Origin: Agrococcus sp. Marseille-Q4369
GTDB taxonomy: Bacteria > Actinomycetota > Actinomycetes > Actinomycetales > Microbacteriaceae
Length of the DNA stretch: 64,000 nt
Direction: 5' to 3'
Assembly: GCF_018308945.1 (NCBI RefSeq)
Contig: NZ_CP070501.1
Location: forward strand, 186,001 to 250,000
The position numbers and the translations under genes were made by a program. Position 1 is the first letter of the stretch. Each line of letters opens with the position of its first letter. The notes beneath the pieces were generated by a model. The model was not told the DNA's origin and ran no database searches. It saw only the letters and a list, made by a program, of their open reading frames with translations. This document shows positions 14,969 to 28,394 of this stretch, one piece after another.

Positions 14969-17509
14969 GTGAGAGCGATTCGCAAGTTCACCGTCCGCAC
15001 GTCCCTCCCCGAGCGACTGCGCCGCCTCGAGCAGCTGGCCTCGAACCTGCGCTGGTCGTGGCACGAGCCGACCCGCGAGCTCTTCCGCGAGATCTCGCTC
15101 GAGGGCTGGCGCGCGACCGGGCACGACCCGCTGCAGCTGCTGGGCTGGGTCGGCACCGAGCGGCTGGGCCAGCTCGCCGCCGACGACGCCTTCGTCGCCC
15201 GCGTCGACGCGCTCGCCGACGAGCTCGACGACTACCTGTCGCAAGCGCGCTGGTACCAGTCGCTCGAGGACGTGCCCGAGTCGATCGCGTACTTCTCGCC
15301 CGAGTTCGGCATCACGAGCGCGCTGCCGCAGTACTCCGGCGGCCTCGGCATCCTCGCGGGCGACCACCTCAAGGCCGCGAGCGACCTCGGGGTGCCGATC
15401 GTCGGCGTCGGCCTCTTCTACCAGGCCGGCTACTTCAAGCAGGCGATCTCGCGCGAGGGCTGGCAGCAGGAGGCCTACCCCGTGCTCGATCCCGACGGCC
15501 TGCCGCTCACCATCCTGCGGCGCCCCGACGGCGAGCACGCGACCGTCTCGATCGCCCTGCCGGGCGGCCGCACGCTCCACGCGCGCATCTGGCAGGCCAC
15601 CATCGGCCGCGTGCCGCTCCTCCTGCTCGACACGAACATCCACGAGAACGACGACGACCTGCGCGGCGTCGCCGACCGCCTCTACGGCGGCGGCGGCGAG
15701 CACCGGCTGCAGCAGGAGCTGCTGCTCGGCATCGGCGGCGTGCGCGCCCTCGACGTCTACAGCGAGCTCACGGGCGCGCCGCGGCCGGGCGTCTTCCACT
15801 CGAACGAGGGCCACGCCGGCTTCCTCGGCGTCGAGCGCATGTCGCAGCTCATCTCGCGCGAGGGCCTCGGCTTCGACGAGGCGCTCGCGGTCGTGCGCGC
15901 CGGCACGGTCTTCACGACCCACACGCCCGTGCCCGCGGGCATCGACCGCTTCGACGTCGAGCTCGTGCGCAGCCACCTGACGGGCGAGCTCGTGCCCGGC
16001 ATCGACGTCGACCGCGTGCTCGCGCTCGGCCGCGAGAGCGACCCGAACATCTTCAACATGGCGCAGCTCGGCTTCTCGATCGCGCAGCGCGCGAACGGCG
16101 TCTCGAAGCTCCACGGCGCCGTGAGCCGCTCGATGTTCCAGGACCGCTGGCCCGGCTTCGACACCGACGAGCTGCCGATCACGTCCGTGACCAACGGCGT
16201 GCACGCATCCACCTGGACCTCGCCCGTGCTCAAGCACCTCGCCGAGCGCGAGCTCGGCACGCTCGACACGACGCGCTGCGACTGGGCCTCCGACGCCGTC
16301 TCGGACGAGACGATCTGGGCGGCGCGCAACGAGATGCGCCGGCAGACGATCGAGGACGCGCGCGCCCGCACGCGCGTCAAGCACGAGCGCAACGAGGGCG
16401 TCGCCCCGCGCTGGATCGACGAGATGCTCGACCCCGACGTGCTGACGATCGGGTTCGCGCGCCGCGTGCCGACCTACAAGCGGCTCACGCTCATGCTCCA
16501 CGACCGCGACCGGCTGCGGGCGCTGCTCACGCACCCCGAGCGCCCCGTGCAGCTCATCATCGCGGGCAAGTCGCACCCGGCCGACGAGGCCGGCAAGGGC
16601 CTCATCCAGGAGCTCGTGCGCTTCTCGCAGGAGCCCGAGGTGCGCGGCCGCATCGTCTTCCTCGAGAACTACGACATCTCGATGGCGAAGTCGCTCTACC
16701 CGGGCTGCGACGTGTGGCTCAACAACCCGCTGCGGCCGCTCGAGGCGTGCGGCACGTCGGGCATGAAGGCGGCGCTCAACGGCTCGCTCAACCTGTCGAT
16801 CCTCGACGGCTGGTGGGACGAGTACTTCGACGGCAAGAACGGCTGGGCGATCCCGTCGGCGCACGAGCAGATGGATGCGGCGCAGCGCGACGCGTTCGAG
16901 GCCAACGCGCTCTACGAGATCATCGAGCACCAGGTCGCGCCGCGCTTCTACGAGCGCGACGAGCGCGGCCTGCCGACCGCGTGGATCGAGTCGATCCGCC
17001 ACACGCTCGCGACCCTGAGCCCCGAGCTCTCGGCCGAGCGGATGCTCGCCGAGTACGTCTCGCGGCTCTACGCGCCCGCGGCGCGCGCCTCGGCGCTCGC
17101 GACGGCCGACGGCCACCGGGCGGGGCGCGAGCTCGCGGCGTTCACGCGGCGGATGCGGGAGTCGTTCGGGCGCATCGAGGTGCGCCACGTCGAGGTCGAG
17201 GGGGTCGACACGCCCCCGATCATCGGCGACACCGTGCTCGTGCGCGCCTACGTCGCGCTCGACGGCATCCCGGAGTCGGACGTCAAGGTCGAGGTCGTCG
17301 CCGGCAGGATCACCGAGGAGGGGGAGCTGCGCAGCACGCGTCGCTACGCGCTCGAGCCCGTCGCGGTCGAGGGCGACGCGCACCGCTTCGAGGTGCGGGT
17401 GCAGCTCCCGGTCGCCGGCACCTTCGGCTACACCGTGCGCGTCGTGCCGCAGCACCCGATGCTCGACTCCGAGGTCGAGCTCGGGCTCGTCGCCTACGCG
17501 AAGGGCTGA
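14969..17509 (+). CDS. glgP: Alpha-glucan (maltodextrin/glycogen) phosphorylase
   Basis: GT35 phosphorylase releasing glucose-1-phosphate from alpha-1,4-glucan. 846 residues, the long actinobacterial form with an N-terminal DUF3417 domain (RLEQLASNLRWSWHEPTRELF). The catalytic core is evident in YFSPEFGI, NEGHAGFLGVERM, and the pyridoxal phosphate lysine in CGTSGMKAALNGSLNLS near residue 595. It is divergent from glgE-glgB and overlaps the convergent glgX by 16 bases at the 3' end. Together these genes form a build-and-break cycle for a glycogen-like polymer. Confidence 0.97.
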   Translation: MRAIRKFTVRTSLPERLRRLEQLASNLRWSWHEPTRELFREISLEGWRATGHDPLQLLGWVGTERLGQLAADDAFVARVDALADELDDYLSQARWYQSLEDVPESIAYFSPEFGITSALPQYSGGLGILAGDHLKAASDLGVPIVGVGLFYQAGYFKQAISREGWQQEAYPVLDPDGLPLTILRRPDGEHATVSIALPGGRTLHARIWQATIGRVPLLLLDTNIHENDDDLRGVADRLYGGGGEHRLQQELLLGIGGVRALDVYSELTGAPRPGVFHSNEGHAGFLGVERMSQLISREGLGFDEALAVVRAGTVFTTHTPVPAGIDRFDVELVRSHLTGELVPGIDVDRVLALGRESDPNIFNMAQLGFSIAQRANGVSKLHGAVSRSMFQDRWPGFDTDELPITSVTNGVHASTWTSPVLKHLAERELGTLDTTRCDWASDAVSDETIWAARNEMRRQTIEDARARTRVKHERNEGVAPRWIDEMLDPDVLTIGFARRVPTYKRLTLMLHDRDRLRALLTHPERPVQLIIAGKSHPADEAGKGLIQELVRFSQEPEVRGRIVFLENYDISMAKSLYPGCDVWLNNPLRPLEACGTSGMKAALNGSLNLSILDGWWDEYFDGKNGWAIPSAHEQMDAAQRDAFEANALYEIIEHQVAPRFYERDERGLPTAWIESIRHTLATLSPELSAERMLAEYVSRLYAPAARASALATADGHRAGRELAAFTRRMRESFGRIEVRHVEVEGVDTPPIIGDTVLVRAYVALDGIPESDVKVEVVAGRITEEGELRSTRRYALEPVAVEGDAHRFEVRVQLPVAGTFGYTVRVVPQHPMLDSEVELGLVAYAKG

Positions 17510-19632
17510 CCGCTCGGGGAGCCCTGCTCGGTCGTCGGGGCCGACGGCGGCGTGCGGTAGCGCGCGACCGTCGGCTCCGGCGCTCCGGCCGCGGGCATCC
17601 CGTGCACGGCGTAGACGCGCAGGCTCATGGGCGTGATCGAGATCTCGCCGCCCGGCGCGACGAGCTCGTCGCCCGCGCCGTCGAGCGCCGAGTCCCACAG
17701 CAGCTCGAAGCCGGTCGCGCCGTCGGCCTCCGGCACCACGACGATCCGCTCGCGCGGCGAGCCGTGGAAGACGACGAGCACGCGCGAGTAGGGCTCGTCG
17801 ACCGACGTCGACTCGGCGAGCATCTGCATCGTGCGGTCGTGGGAGTGGTCCCAGTCGTCGATCGTCATGTGCAGGCCGTCGGCGTTGTACCAGTCGAGGC
17901 GCGAGGCGCCCGCGACGCGCTGGCCGCCCTGGCCGTACTCGCGGGGCCGCAGCGCAGGGTGATCGCGCCGCAGCCGCACCAGGCGCTTCGTCTGCTCGAG
18001 GAACGCGACCTGCCAGTCCTCGAGCTCCCATCGCATCCACGTGAGGGCCGAGTCCTGGTTGTAGGCGTTGTTGTTGCCGCGCTGGGTGCGCCCGATCTCG
18101 TCGCCCATCGTCAGCATCGGGAGGCCGGCCGAGACGAGCAGCGTGCCGAGCAGGTTGCGCATCGACTTCCGGCGGTCGAGCTCGATGCCGATGTCGTCGC
18201 TCGGCCCCTCGACGCCGTGGTCGAAGGAGCGGTTGTCGTCGGCGCCGTCGCGGCCGTCCTCGCCGTTGGCCTCGTTGTGCTTGCGGTCGTAGCGCACGAG
18301 GTCGGCGAGCGTGAACCCGTCGTGCGCGGTGATGAAGCTCACGCTCTCGACGGGTCCGCGCTCGGAGGCGAACAGGCCCTCCGAGCCCGAGACGGCGTGC
18401 GCGAGCGGGCCGACGCCCGTCGCGCCGTCGCCGCCCTGCCGGAAGGAGCGGTAGTCGCTGAGCCAGAACTGCCGGGCGGTATCGCGGAAGCGGTCGTTCC
18501 ACTCTGAGAAGCCGGTGGGGAAGCGGCCGGTCTGCCAGCCGTCGGGGCCGATGTCCCACGGCTCGGCGATCATCGTCGCCCCCGAGAGCGCGGGGTCGGC
18601 GAGGATGCGCTGCAGCAGCGGGTGCCGAGGGTCGAAGGCGCCGTCGGCGCCCCGCCCGAGCGTGACCGCGAGGTCGAAGCGGAAGCCGTCGATCTGCATC
18701 TCGCGGTGCCAGTAGCGCAGCGAGTCGAGCACGAGCTCCTGCGCCGCGGGCTCGGAGGCGTCGAGGGTGTTGCCGCAGCCGGTCCAGTCGATGGGCCGTC
18801 CTTCGTCGTCGAGGCGGTAGTACGACGCGTTGTCGATGAGCCGCAGGCTCGACGGCGGGCCGTCGGCGCCCTCCTCCGACGTGTGGTTGTAGACGACGTC
18901 GAGGAAGACCTGCAGCCCCGCCTCGTGCAGCAGGCGCACCATGCCCTTGACCTCGCGCAGCACGCCGCCCGTGCCGTCGAACTGCGCTTGCCGCGAGGCG
19001 TAGGCGCTGTGCGGCGCGAACCAGCTGAGCGAGTTGTAGCCCCAGTGGTTGACCCTGCCCTGGCGGATCAGGCGCTGCTCGGAGACGAACAGGTGGATCG
19101 GCAGCAGCTGCACGGTCGTGACGCCGAGCTCCTGCAGGTACCGGATGGTCGACGGATGCGCGAGGCCCGCGTAGGTGCCGCGGAGCTCGAGCGGCATGTG
19201 GGGGCTCAGCTTCGTCATGCCCTTGACGTGCGCCTCGTAGATCACCTGCCGGTCGCGGCGGACGCGCGGCCGCGGGGCGTCGCCCCAGTCGAAGGCGTCG
19301 TCGGTGACCGTCGCGCGGTGCTGGCCGTGGGGCGTGCGCACGATGCCGCGCGCGTGCGGCGGGATGGCGTTCCGCGCCGGATCGAAGGCGTGCCCGGGCC
19401 CCACCGGCCCCTCCACGCCGATCGCGTACGGGGTGCCGACCTGCAGCAGCTCGGTGTCGATCGTGAACTCGTCGCCGACGCGCTCCATCGGGAGCGCGTG
19501 CAGCAGCCAGTCGGGGTCGCCCGCGTCGAACACCCGCAGCTCCATCGTCGTCGCGTGGCGCGACCAGACGGTGAGCCGGTGGCCGATCGCGGTGCGCGCG
19601 ATGCCCCGCACCCGCTCGTCGCCCGCACTCAC
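17494..19632 (-). CDS. glgX: Glycogen debranching enzyme (isoamylase type)
   Basis: Hydrolyses alpha-1,6 branch points, usually after phosphorylase has trimmed outer chains. 712 residues: a CBM48-like N-terminus (GHRLTVWSRHATTMELRVFD), then a GH13_11 barrel with VFLDVVYNHTSEEG, the nucleophile motif DGFRFDLAVTLGR, acid in TMIAEPWD and FITAHDGFTLADLV. The start is GTG 19632 with a TACCCT -10 eight bases upstream. The final codons overlap the end of glgP on the other strand by 16 bases, so the two transcripts must run into each other. Confidence 0.96.
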   Translation of the reverse strand: MSAGDERVRGIARTAIGHRLTVWSRHATTMELRVFDAGDPDWLLHALPMERVGDEFTIDTELLQVGTPYAIGVEGPVGPGHAFDPARNAIPPHARGIVRTPHGQHRATVTDDAFDWGDAPRPRVRRDRQVIYEAHVKGMTKLSPHMPLELRGTYAGLAHPSTIRYLQELGVTTVQLLPIHLFVSEQRLIRQGRVNHWGYNSLSWFAPHSAYASRQAQFDGTGGVLREVKGMVRLLHEAGLQVFLDVVYNHTSEEGADGPPSSLRLIDNASYYRLDDEGRPIDWTGCGNTLDASEPAAQELVLDSLRYWHREMQIDGFRFDLAVTLGRGADGAFDPRHPLLQRILADPALSGATMIAEPWDIGPDGWQTGRFPTGFSEWNDRFRDTARQFWLSDYRSFRQGGDGATGVGPLAHAVSGSEGLFASERGPVESVSFITAHDGFTLADLVRYDRKHNEANGEDGRDGADDNRSFDHGVEGPSDDIGIELDRRKSMRNLLGTLLVSAGLPMLTMGDEIGRTQRGNNNAYNQDSALTWMRWELEDWQVAFLEQTKRLVRLRRDHPALRPREYGQGGQRVAGASRLDWYNADGLHMTIDDWDHSHDRTMQMLAESTSVDEPYSRVLVVFHGSPRERIVVVPEADGATGFELLWDSALDGAGDELVAPGGEISITPMSLRVYAVHGMPAAGAPEPTVARYRTPPSAPTTEQGSPSGQPFA

Positions 19633-19652
19633 GCGCTCTAGGGTAGGGGAGC
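19633..19652. promoter_or_regulatory. Overlapping divergent -10 elements, glgX and cysteine desulfurase
   Basis: Only 20 bases separate two GTG starts on opposite strands. TAGGGT at 19639-19644 serves the plus gene and TACCCT (complement of 19641-19646) the minus gene, each eight bases from its start. The two hexamers overlap by four bases, so polymerase should be able to occupy only one direction at a time. Confidence 0.5.
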
Positions 19653-20780
19653 GTGCACCAGTTCGATCACGCCGCCGCGACGCCGATGCGCGAGTCGGTG
19701 CGGCAGGCGCTCGCGACGGCGGAGCCGCTCGCGAACCCCGCGTCGACGCACCGCGAGGGCCAGCGCGCCCGGGCGGTGCTCGAGGAGGCGCGCGAGCGCC
19801 TCGCGATCGCCCTCGGGTGCCACCCGACCGAGGTCGTGCTCACCTCCGGCGGCACCGAGTCGATCAACCTCGCGCTCAAGGGCGCGTGGTGGGCGGCTCG
19901 CGACGCCGGGGCCGCGGGCGCGATCGTCGTGCCCGTCGCCGAGCACCACGCGACGCTCGACGCCGTCGCGTGGCTCGAGGCGCACGGCGCGCCCGTGCGC
20001 TGGGTGGGCGTCGACGAGCACGCGGTGACCGACCTCGACGCCTTCCGGGCGGCGCTCGAGCAGGGCGGCGCCGCGGTCGCGACGGTGCTCGTCGCGAGCA
20101 ACGAGGTCGGCTCGCTGCAGCCCGTGCGCGAGGCGGCGGATGCGTCGGCGCGCGCGGGCGTGCCCCTCCACCTCGACGCGGTGGGCGCGTTCGGGCACGT
20201 GCCGCTGCGGTTCGTGGACTCCGGCGCGTCGCTCATGAGCGTCGCGAGCCACAAGCTCGGCGGCCCGCACGGCGTCGGCGCGCTCGTCGTCGGCCGCGAT
20301 GTGCGGATCGAGGCGCTCCACCACGGCGGCGGGCAGCAGCGCGGCCTCCGCTCCGGCACGCAGGACGCGCTCGGGGCCTCGCTCTTCGCGCTCGCTGCGG
20401 AGGAGGCGCTCGCCGAGCTCGACGCCGAGGCGACGCGCCTCGCGGCCCTCACCGACCGCATCCGCTCGCTCGCCTCGTCGCTGCCGGGCGTGCGGATCCT
20501 CACGGCCGACGAGCGGCTGCCGCACATCGCGCACCTCGTGGTCGAGGGCGCGAGCGGCGAGGCGCTGCAGTTCCTGCTCGACGAGGCGGGCTTCGCGGTC
20601 TCGAACGGCTCGGCGTGCTCCGCGGGCGTCGCTCGCGAGTCGCACGTCGTGCGCGCGTGCGGCGTCGAGGGCGCGGCGCCGCTGCGGCTCTCGCTCGGTC
20701 GCACGACGACCGAGGCAGAGGTCGAGGCGCTGCTCGCAGCGCTGCCGAGCGCCGTCGAGCGCGCGCGCTCGCTCGGCTGA
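19653..20780 (+). CDS. Cysteine desulfurase (NifS/IscS family)
   Basis: Pyridoxal phosphate enzyme that takes sulfur from cysteine and passes it on as persulfide. 375 residues. Motifs: FDHAAATPMR at the start, TSGGTESINLAL, AEHHATLD, the lysine in SVASHKLGGPHG near residue 200, and the active-site Cys in SNGSACSAGV near residue 325. mnmA lies 1.5 kb downstream on the same strand, and in actinobacteria this enzyme type commonly feeds tRNA thiolation. The start is GTG, leaderless. It is not part of a SUF cluster. Confidence 0.95.
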   Translation: MHQFDHAAATPMRESVRQALATAEPLANPASTHREGQRARAVLEEARERLAIALGCHPTEVVLTSGGTESINLALKGAWWAARDAGAAGAIVVPVAEHHATLDAVAWLEAHGAPVRWVGVDEHAVTDLDAFRAALEQGGAAVATVLVASNEVGSLQPVREAADASARAGVPLHLDAVGAFGHVPLRFVDSGASLMSVASHKLGGPHGVGALVVGRDVRIEALHHGGGQQRGLRSGTQDALGASLFALAAEEALAELDAEATRLAALTDRIRSLASSLPGVRILTADERLPHIAHLVVEGASGEALQFLLDEAGFAVSNGSACSAGVARESHVVRACGVEGAAPLRLSLGRTTTEAEVEALLAALPSAVERARSLG

Positions 20781-20793
20781 GCGCGCGCCCGCT

Positions 20794-21423
20794 TCAGCGC
20801 TCGCGCTCGCGCAGCTCTGCTGCGGCATCGTCCGCTGCCGTGCCGGTCGTCGCGGCGTCGGCGGCAGCCCGGCCGCGCTCCCGCCGCTCGCCGGCCTCGA
20901 CCGCGATCGCGGCGATGAGCGCGCCGATCGCGTCGGCGACGAGGTCGGTGAGCGTGTCCTCGTAGCCGACGCCGATGTCGGGCGTGATGAACGCGTGGCC
21001 CGCCCACTCGCCGAGCTCCCACAGCAGGCCCAGCATCGCGACCGCCGTCGTCACGTGCAGCACGCGGGCCGCGCGGCCGCCCGGTTCCGCCGGCAGCAGT
21101 CCCGAGCGCAGCAGGATCGTGCGGGTCAGCAGCGCGAGCACCGCGCCGCTCGCGAGGTGCGACGCGAGGTCGAGGCCCGGCACGACCTGGTACGCGCCGA
21201 TCGCCGCGAACCAGGCGGAGCCGCCGAGCACCGCTTGCCCGACGACGTCGGCGGGCACGCTCATGCGGGCGAAGCGCAGCGCCATCGTGCCGCCGAGCGC
21301 GAGCAGCATCGCCGCGGCAGCCGGGCCGCTCGCGACGAGGTAGGCCGCAGGCACCGAGACGGCGATCGCGACGCGCAGCCAGTCGGTGGGCAGCCAGCGG
21401 TCCTGCCCCTCGAGCCAGCTCAC
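20794..21423 (-). CDS. Membrane protein with a YjdF/DUF2238-like C-terminal motif
   Basis: 209 residues with about five hydrophobic segments. The segment [13 protein letters not shown] followed by [20 protein letters not shown] resembles the conserved E-x-x-E-W and D-T-x-x-D-x-x-x-D-x-x-G signature of YjdF-type inner membrane proteins. A charged, Ala-rich cytoplasmic tail ends the protein. GTG 21423 overlaps the stop of the glycosyltransferase gene (GTGA), so both are translated together. The function is unknown; the pairing suggests an envelope role. Confidence 0.8.
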   Translation of the reverse strand: MSWLEGQDRWLPTDWLRVAIAVSVPAAYLVASGPAAAAMLLALGGTMALRFARMSVPADVVGQAVLGGSAWFAAIGAYQVVPGLDLASHLASGAVLALLTRTILLRSGLLPAEPGGRAARVLHVTTAVAMLGLLWELGEWAGHAFITPDIGVGYEDTLTDLVADAIGALIAAIAVEAGERRERGRAAADAATTGTAADDAAAELRERER

Positions 21424-22190
21424 CGCCGCTCCTCCCGCTCGAGCAGGCCGCGGCCCGAGACCCGGTGCAGCCAGCGGCGGCCGGCCGAGCCGTCGATCGC
21501 CCAGTTGCGGCGGAAGGTGCGCATCGCCATCGCGACGCGGCCCCGCGCGGCGGCTCGGCTGTGGAACATGCGCCCCTCGGCGCCGACCTGCAGCCGCGGC
21601 TCGAAGCGCAGCCGAGCGCGCGGGCCGAGCCGCATCGTCAGGTCGAGGTCGTCGTGCACGCTCGCGTCGCGCCGCTCGACGTCGGCCGAGACCGCCGCCC
21701 ACGCCGTGCGGCGCAGCGCCATGTTCGAGCCCCACAGCGGCACGTTCGCGATCGCCGCGCCGCTCGCGCCGAATGTGCCGGCGGCGTAGGCGAGGCTCGC
21801 GATCCCGCGCCACGCTCGCGGCAGGTCGACGAACCGGCCGGGGCCGGTGAGCCCGTCGAGCGCCGGGTCGGCGTCGAAGGCGTCCCGGATGCGCTCGATC
21901 CAGTCGGTGGGGACGATCGAGTCGGCGTCGCAGCGCGCGATGACGTCGCCGATCGCCGCGTCGTAGCCCGCGGCCGCCGCCGCCGGGATGCCGCGCACCG
22001 GCTCCTCCACGACGCGCGCGCCGGCGGCGCGCGCGACGTCGGCCGAGCCGTCGGCGCTGCCGTTGTCGACCACGACCACCTCGAGCGGCGCGACCGACTG
22101 CGCGGCGAGCCGCTCGAGGCAGCGCGCGAGCGCGCGCTCGTCGTCGAGCACGGGGATCACGACCGAGATCGTGAGCGGCGCAGCGGTCAC
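21420..22190 (-). CDS. Family 2 glycosyltransferase
   Basis: 256 residues. The GT-A fold starts at residue 8 ([21 protein letters not shown]) with [11 protein letters not shown] near 40 and a D-x-D motif as RCDADSI near 88. It has the acceptor region [11 protein letters not shown]. No membrane helix is evident, so it is likely cytoplasmic and may modify a lipid-linked or carotenoid-like acceptor; the substrate cannot be told. The start is GTG with CAGGCT six bases upstream as a possible -10. It is coupled to the membrane protein downstream. Confidence 0.9.
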   Translation of the reverse strand: MTAAPLTISVVIPVLDDERALARCLERLAAQSVAPLEVVVVDNGSADGSADVARAAGARVVEEPVRGIPAAAAAGYDAAIGDVIARCDADSIVPTDWIERIRDAFDADPALDGLTGPGRFVDLPRAWRGIASLAYAAGTFGASGAAIANVPLWGSNMALRRTAWAAVSADVERRDASVHDDLDLTMRLGPRARLRFEPRLQVGAEGRMFHSRAAARGRVAMAMRTFRRNWAIDGSAGRRWLHRVSGRGLLEREERR

Positions 22191-22247
22191 GCAGACAGCC
22201 TGGCACCTCCGGCCACGAGATCGCTGGTGCTCGATAGCCTTGTCGGC

Positions 22248-23372
22248 ATGAAGGTGCTGGCCGCGATGTCCGGCGGGGTCGACTCCGCCGTCGCCGCCGC
22301 GCGCGCCGTCGACGCCGGGCACGAGGTCGTCGGCGTCCACCTCGCGCTCAGCCGCATGCCCGGCACGCTCCGCACCGGCAGCCGCGGCTGCTGCACCGTC
22401 GAGGACGCGATGGATGCGCGGCGCGTCGCCGACCGGCTCGGCATCCCGTTCTACGTGTGGGACTTCTCCGAGCGCTTCGCAGACGCCGTCGTGCAGGACT
22501 TCGTCGACGAGTACGCCGCGGGCCGCACGCCGAACCCATGCCTGAGGTGCAACGAGAGGATCAAGTTCGAGGCGCTCCTGGATCGCGCGATCGGGCTCGG
22601 GTTCGACCGCGTCGTCACCGGGCACTACGCGCGCGTCGAGCGCTCCGAGCGCGGTGCCGAGCTGCACCGCGCCGCCGACTGGGCGAAGGACCAGTCGTAC
22701 GTGCTCGGCGTGCTCACCGCCGCGCAGCTCGAGCACTGCTGGTTCCCGCTCGCCGAGACCCCGACGAAGGCCGAGGTGCGCGCCGAGGCGGCGGAGCGCG
22801 GGTTCCTGCTCGCGCAGAAGCCCGACAGCCACGACATCTGCTTCATCCCCGACGGCGACACCCGCGGCTTCCTCGCGGATCGGCTCGGCGCCGAGCCGGG
22901 CGAGATCGTCGACCGCGACGGCCGCGTCGTCGGCTCGCACGAGGGTGTGCACGGCTACACCGTCGGCCAGCGCCGCGGCATGTCGCTCGGCGTGCCCTCG
23001 CCCGACGGCCGGCCGCGCTTCGTGCTCGAGGTCAAGCCGCAGTCGCGGCAGCTCGTCGTCGGCCCCAAGGAGGCGCTCGCGGTCGTGCGCCTCGCCGGCA
23101 CCCGCATCTCCCACGCCGGCGCACCGCATCCGCAGCTCGCCGACGGCATGCACGTCGAGGTGCAGATCCGCGCGCACGCGGACCCTGTGCCGGCCTTCGC
23201 GCGCATGGTCGGCCACGAGCTCGTCATCGACCCGGCCGAGCCCCTCTCCGGCGTCGCGACCGGGCAGTCGGCCGTGCTCTACGACGGCACGCGCGTGCTC
23301 GGGCAGGTCACGATCGACCGCACCCTGGCCGCTGACGCTGCAGAGCACCTCGCCGAGGCGGGCGCCGCGTGA
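22248..23372 (+). CDS. mnmA: tRNA-specific 2-thiouridylase
   Basis: Thiolates U34 of tRNA-Lys, -Glu and -Gln. 374 residues. PP-loop ATP-binding motif [10 protein letters not shown] at residues 9-18; first catalytic Cys in [13 protein letters not shown] near residue 100; second in [10 protein letters not shown] near 200; the C-terminal barrel has [15 protein letters not shown] stands seven bases before the ATG, so it is probably leaderless. Sulfur would come from the desulfurase upstream. The next gene starts in its stop codon. Confidence 0.97.
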   Translation: MKVLAAMSGGVDSAVAAARAVDAGHEVVGVHLALSRMPGTLRTGSRGCCTVEDAMDARRVADRLGIPFYVWDFSERFADAVVQDFVDEYAAGRTPNPCLRCNERIKFEALLDRAIGLGFDRVVTGHYARVERSERGAELHRAADWAKDQSYVLGVLTAAQLEHCWFPLAETPTKAEVRAEAAERGFLLAQKPDSHDICFIPDGDTRGFLADRLGAEPGEIVDRDGRVVGSHEGVHGYTVGQRRGMSLGVPSPDGRPRFVLEVKPQSRQLVVGPKEALAVVRLAGTRISHAGAPHPQLADGMHVEVQIRAHADPVPAFARMVGHELVIDPAEPLSGVATGQSAVLYDGTRVLGQVTIDRTLAADAAEHLAEAGAA

Positions 23373-23740
23373 CCGCGCTCGACGAGCTGCTCGCGCTCGA
23401 GCGAGCGGGCTGGCGCTCGCTGTGCGAGTCGACCGGCGACGAGTTCTACGGTCGGCTCATGACCGACGACGGCCTGATGGTGCTCGTCGACGGATCGGTG
23501 CTCGACCGCGCAGCGGTCGTCGCCTCGCTCGGGCAAGCGCCGCCATGGGCGACGTTCGAGATCCGCGAGCCGCGCATCGTCACCCTCGGCGCGGAGTCGG
23601 CTGCGCTCGTCTACACCGGCGTCGCGCGGCGCGACGGCACCGACTTCGTCGGCCGCATGTCGAGCGCGTACGTGCGGGTCGACGATGCGTGGCGGCTCGC
23701 GCTCTACCAGCAGTCGCTCGCCGGCCCCGACGGAGGCTGA
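23369..23740 (+). CDS. DUF4440 / SnoaL-like NTF2-fold protein
   Basis: 123 residues; the start GTG overlaps the mnmA stop (GTGA). The pattern [34 protein letters not shown] and the closing [12 protein letters not shown] fits the DUF4440 or NTF2-like cone fold that binds small ligands or catalyses simple reactions. No catalytic residues can be assigned. Co-translation with mnmA is probably a matter of packing rather than function. Confidence 0.8.
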   Translation: MTALDELLALERAGWRSLCESTGDEFYGRLMTDDGLMVLVDGSVLDRAAVVASLGQAPPWATFEIREPRIVTLGAESAALVYTGVARRDGTDFVGRMSSAYVRVDDAWRLALYQQSLAGPDGG

Positions 23741-23752
23741 GCGAGGCTCCGG

Positions 23753-24250
23753 CTAGTGCCCGACGTGCTCGTCGACATCGAGCACGACGCCGTGCTCGCC
23801 GTGCGGCTGCGCGAAGGCGCCCGCGTGCGTGCCGGTGAGCGCGATGGTCGCGACGGGCGCGACGACGACCGCGGCGCCGACGAGCACGAGCAGCGACGCG
23901 ATCGGTGCCGGAGCCCGCGTCGCGCGCGACCGGCGCGCGAGCAGGCCGGCGGCGGTGAGCGCGAGCGCCGACTCGGCGAGCATCGGCCCGAGCGGCAGGG
24001 ATGCGGCTGGGTCGCGAACCAGGAGCAGCGTCGCGAGCCACGCGAGGGTCGGGAGTAGCAGCGGTGCCGCGACGGCGGCGACCGCGAGCTTCGCACCGCG
24101 GAGCGCGAGCACCGAGACGATCGCCTGGCCGACGCCCGCTGCGAGGAGCGGCACGGCGAGCCACAGCGGGGCGGCGGCGCCCACCGCGAGTGCGATGAGC
24201 GCCGCGCCCAGCGCGGCGATGGCGCCGCCGAGCTGCGCCAGTGACGCCAT
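23753..24250 (-). CDS. Hypothetical four-to-five-helix membrane protein
   Basis: 165 residues, almost entirely Ala, Leu and Val in hydrophobic segments (about 7-27, 30-52, 55-78, 85-105 and 117-138), then an extracytoplasmic tail rich in His, Asp and Glu (HGEHGVVLDVDEHVGH), which could bind a metal. I do not recognise the family. Eight bases separate it from the DUF4383 gene, which lies just downstream of the start codon side in the same direction, so the two may be one unit. Confidence 0.65.
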   Translation of the reverse strand: MASLAQLGGAIAALGAALIALAVGAAAPLWLAVPLLAAGVGQAIVSVLALRGAKLAVAAVAAPLLLPTLAWLATLLLVRDPAASLPLGPMLAESALALTAAGLLARRSRATRAPAPIASLLVLVGAAVVVAPVATIALTGTHAGAFAQPHGEHGVVLDVDEHVGH

Positions 24251-24258
24251 CGGCTCGT

Positions 24259-28337
<4,079 letters not shown>

Positions 28338-28394
28338 CGCGCTGCGGACGCCGATCTCAGCAGACTCGGCGGATGCGCGCGTAGGTTCTGGGGC

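Noticed and set aside
10702-15156. A single 1484-codon minus-strand protein
   Set aside because: Only the last 734 codons are GlgB. The upstream part is another frame of glgE with low-complexity Arg/Ala content. An ATGA overlap gives the true start.
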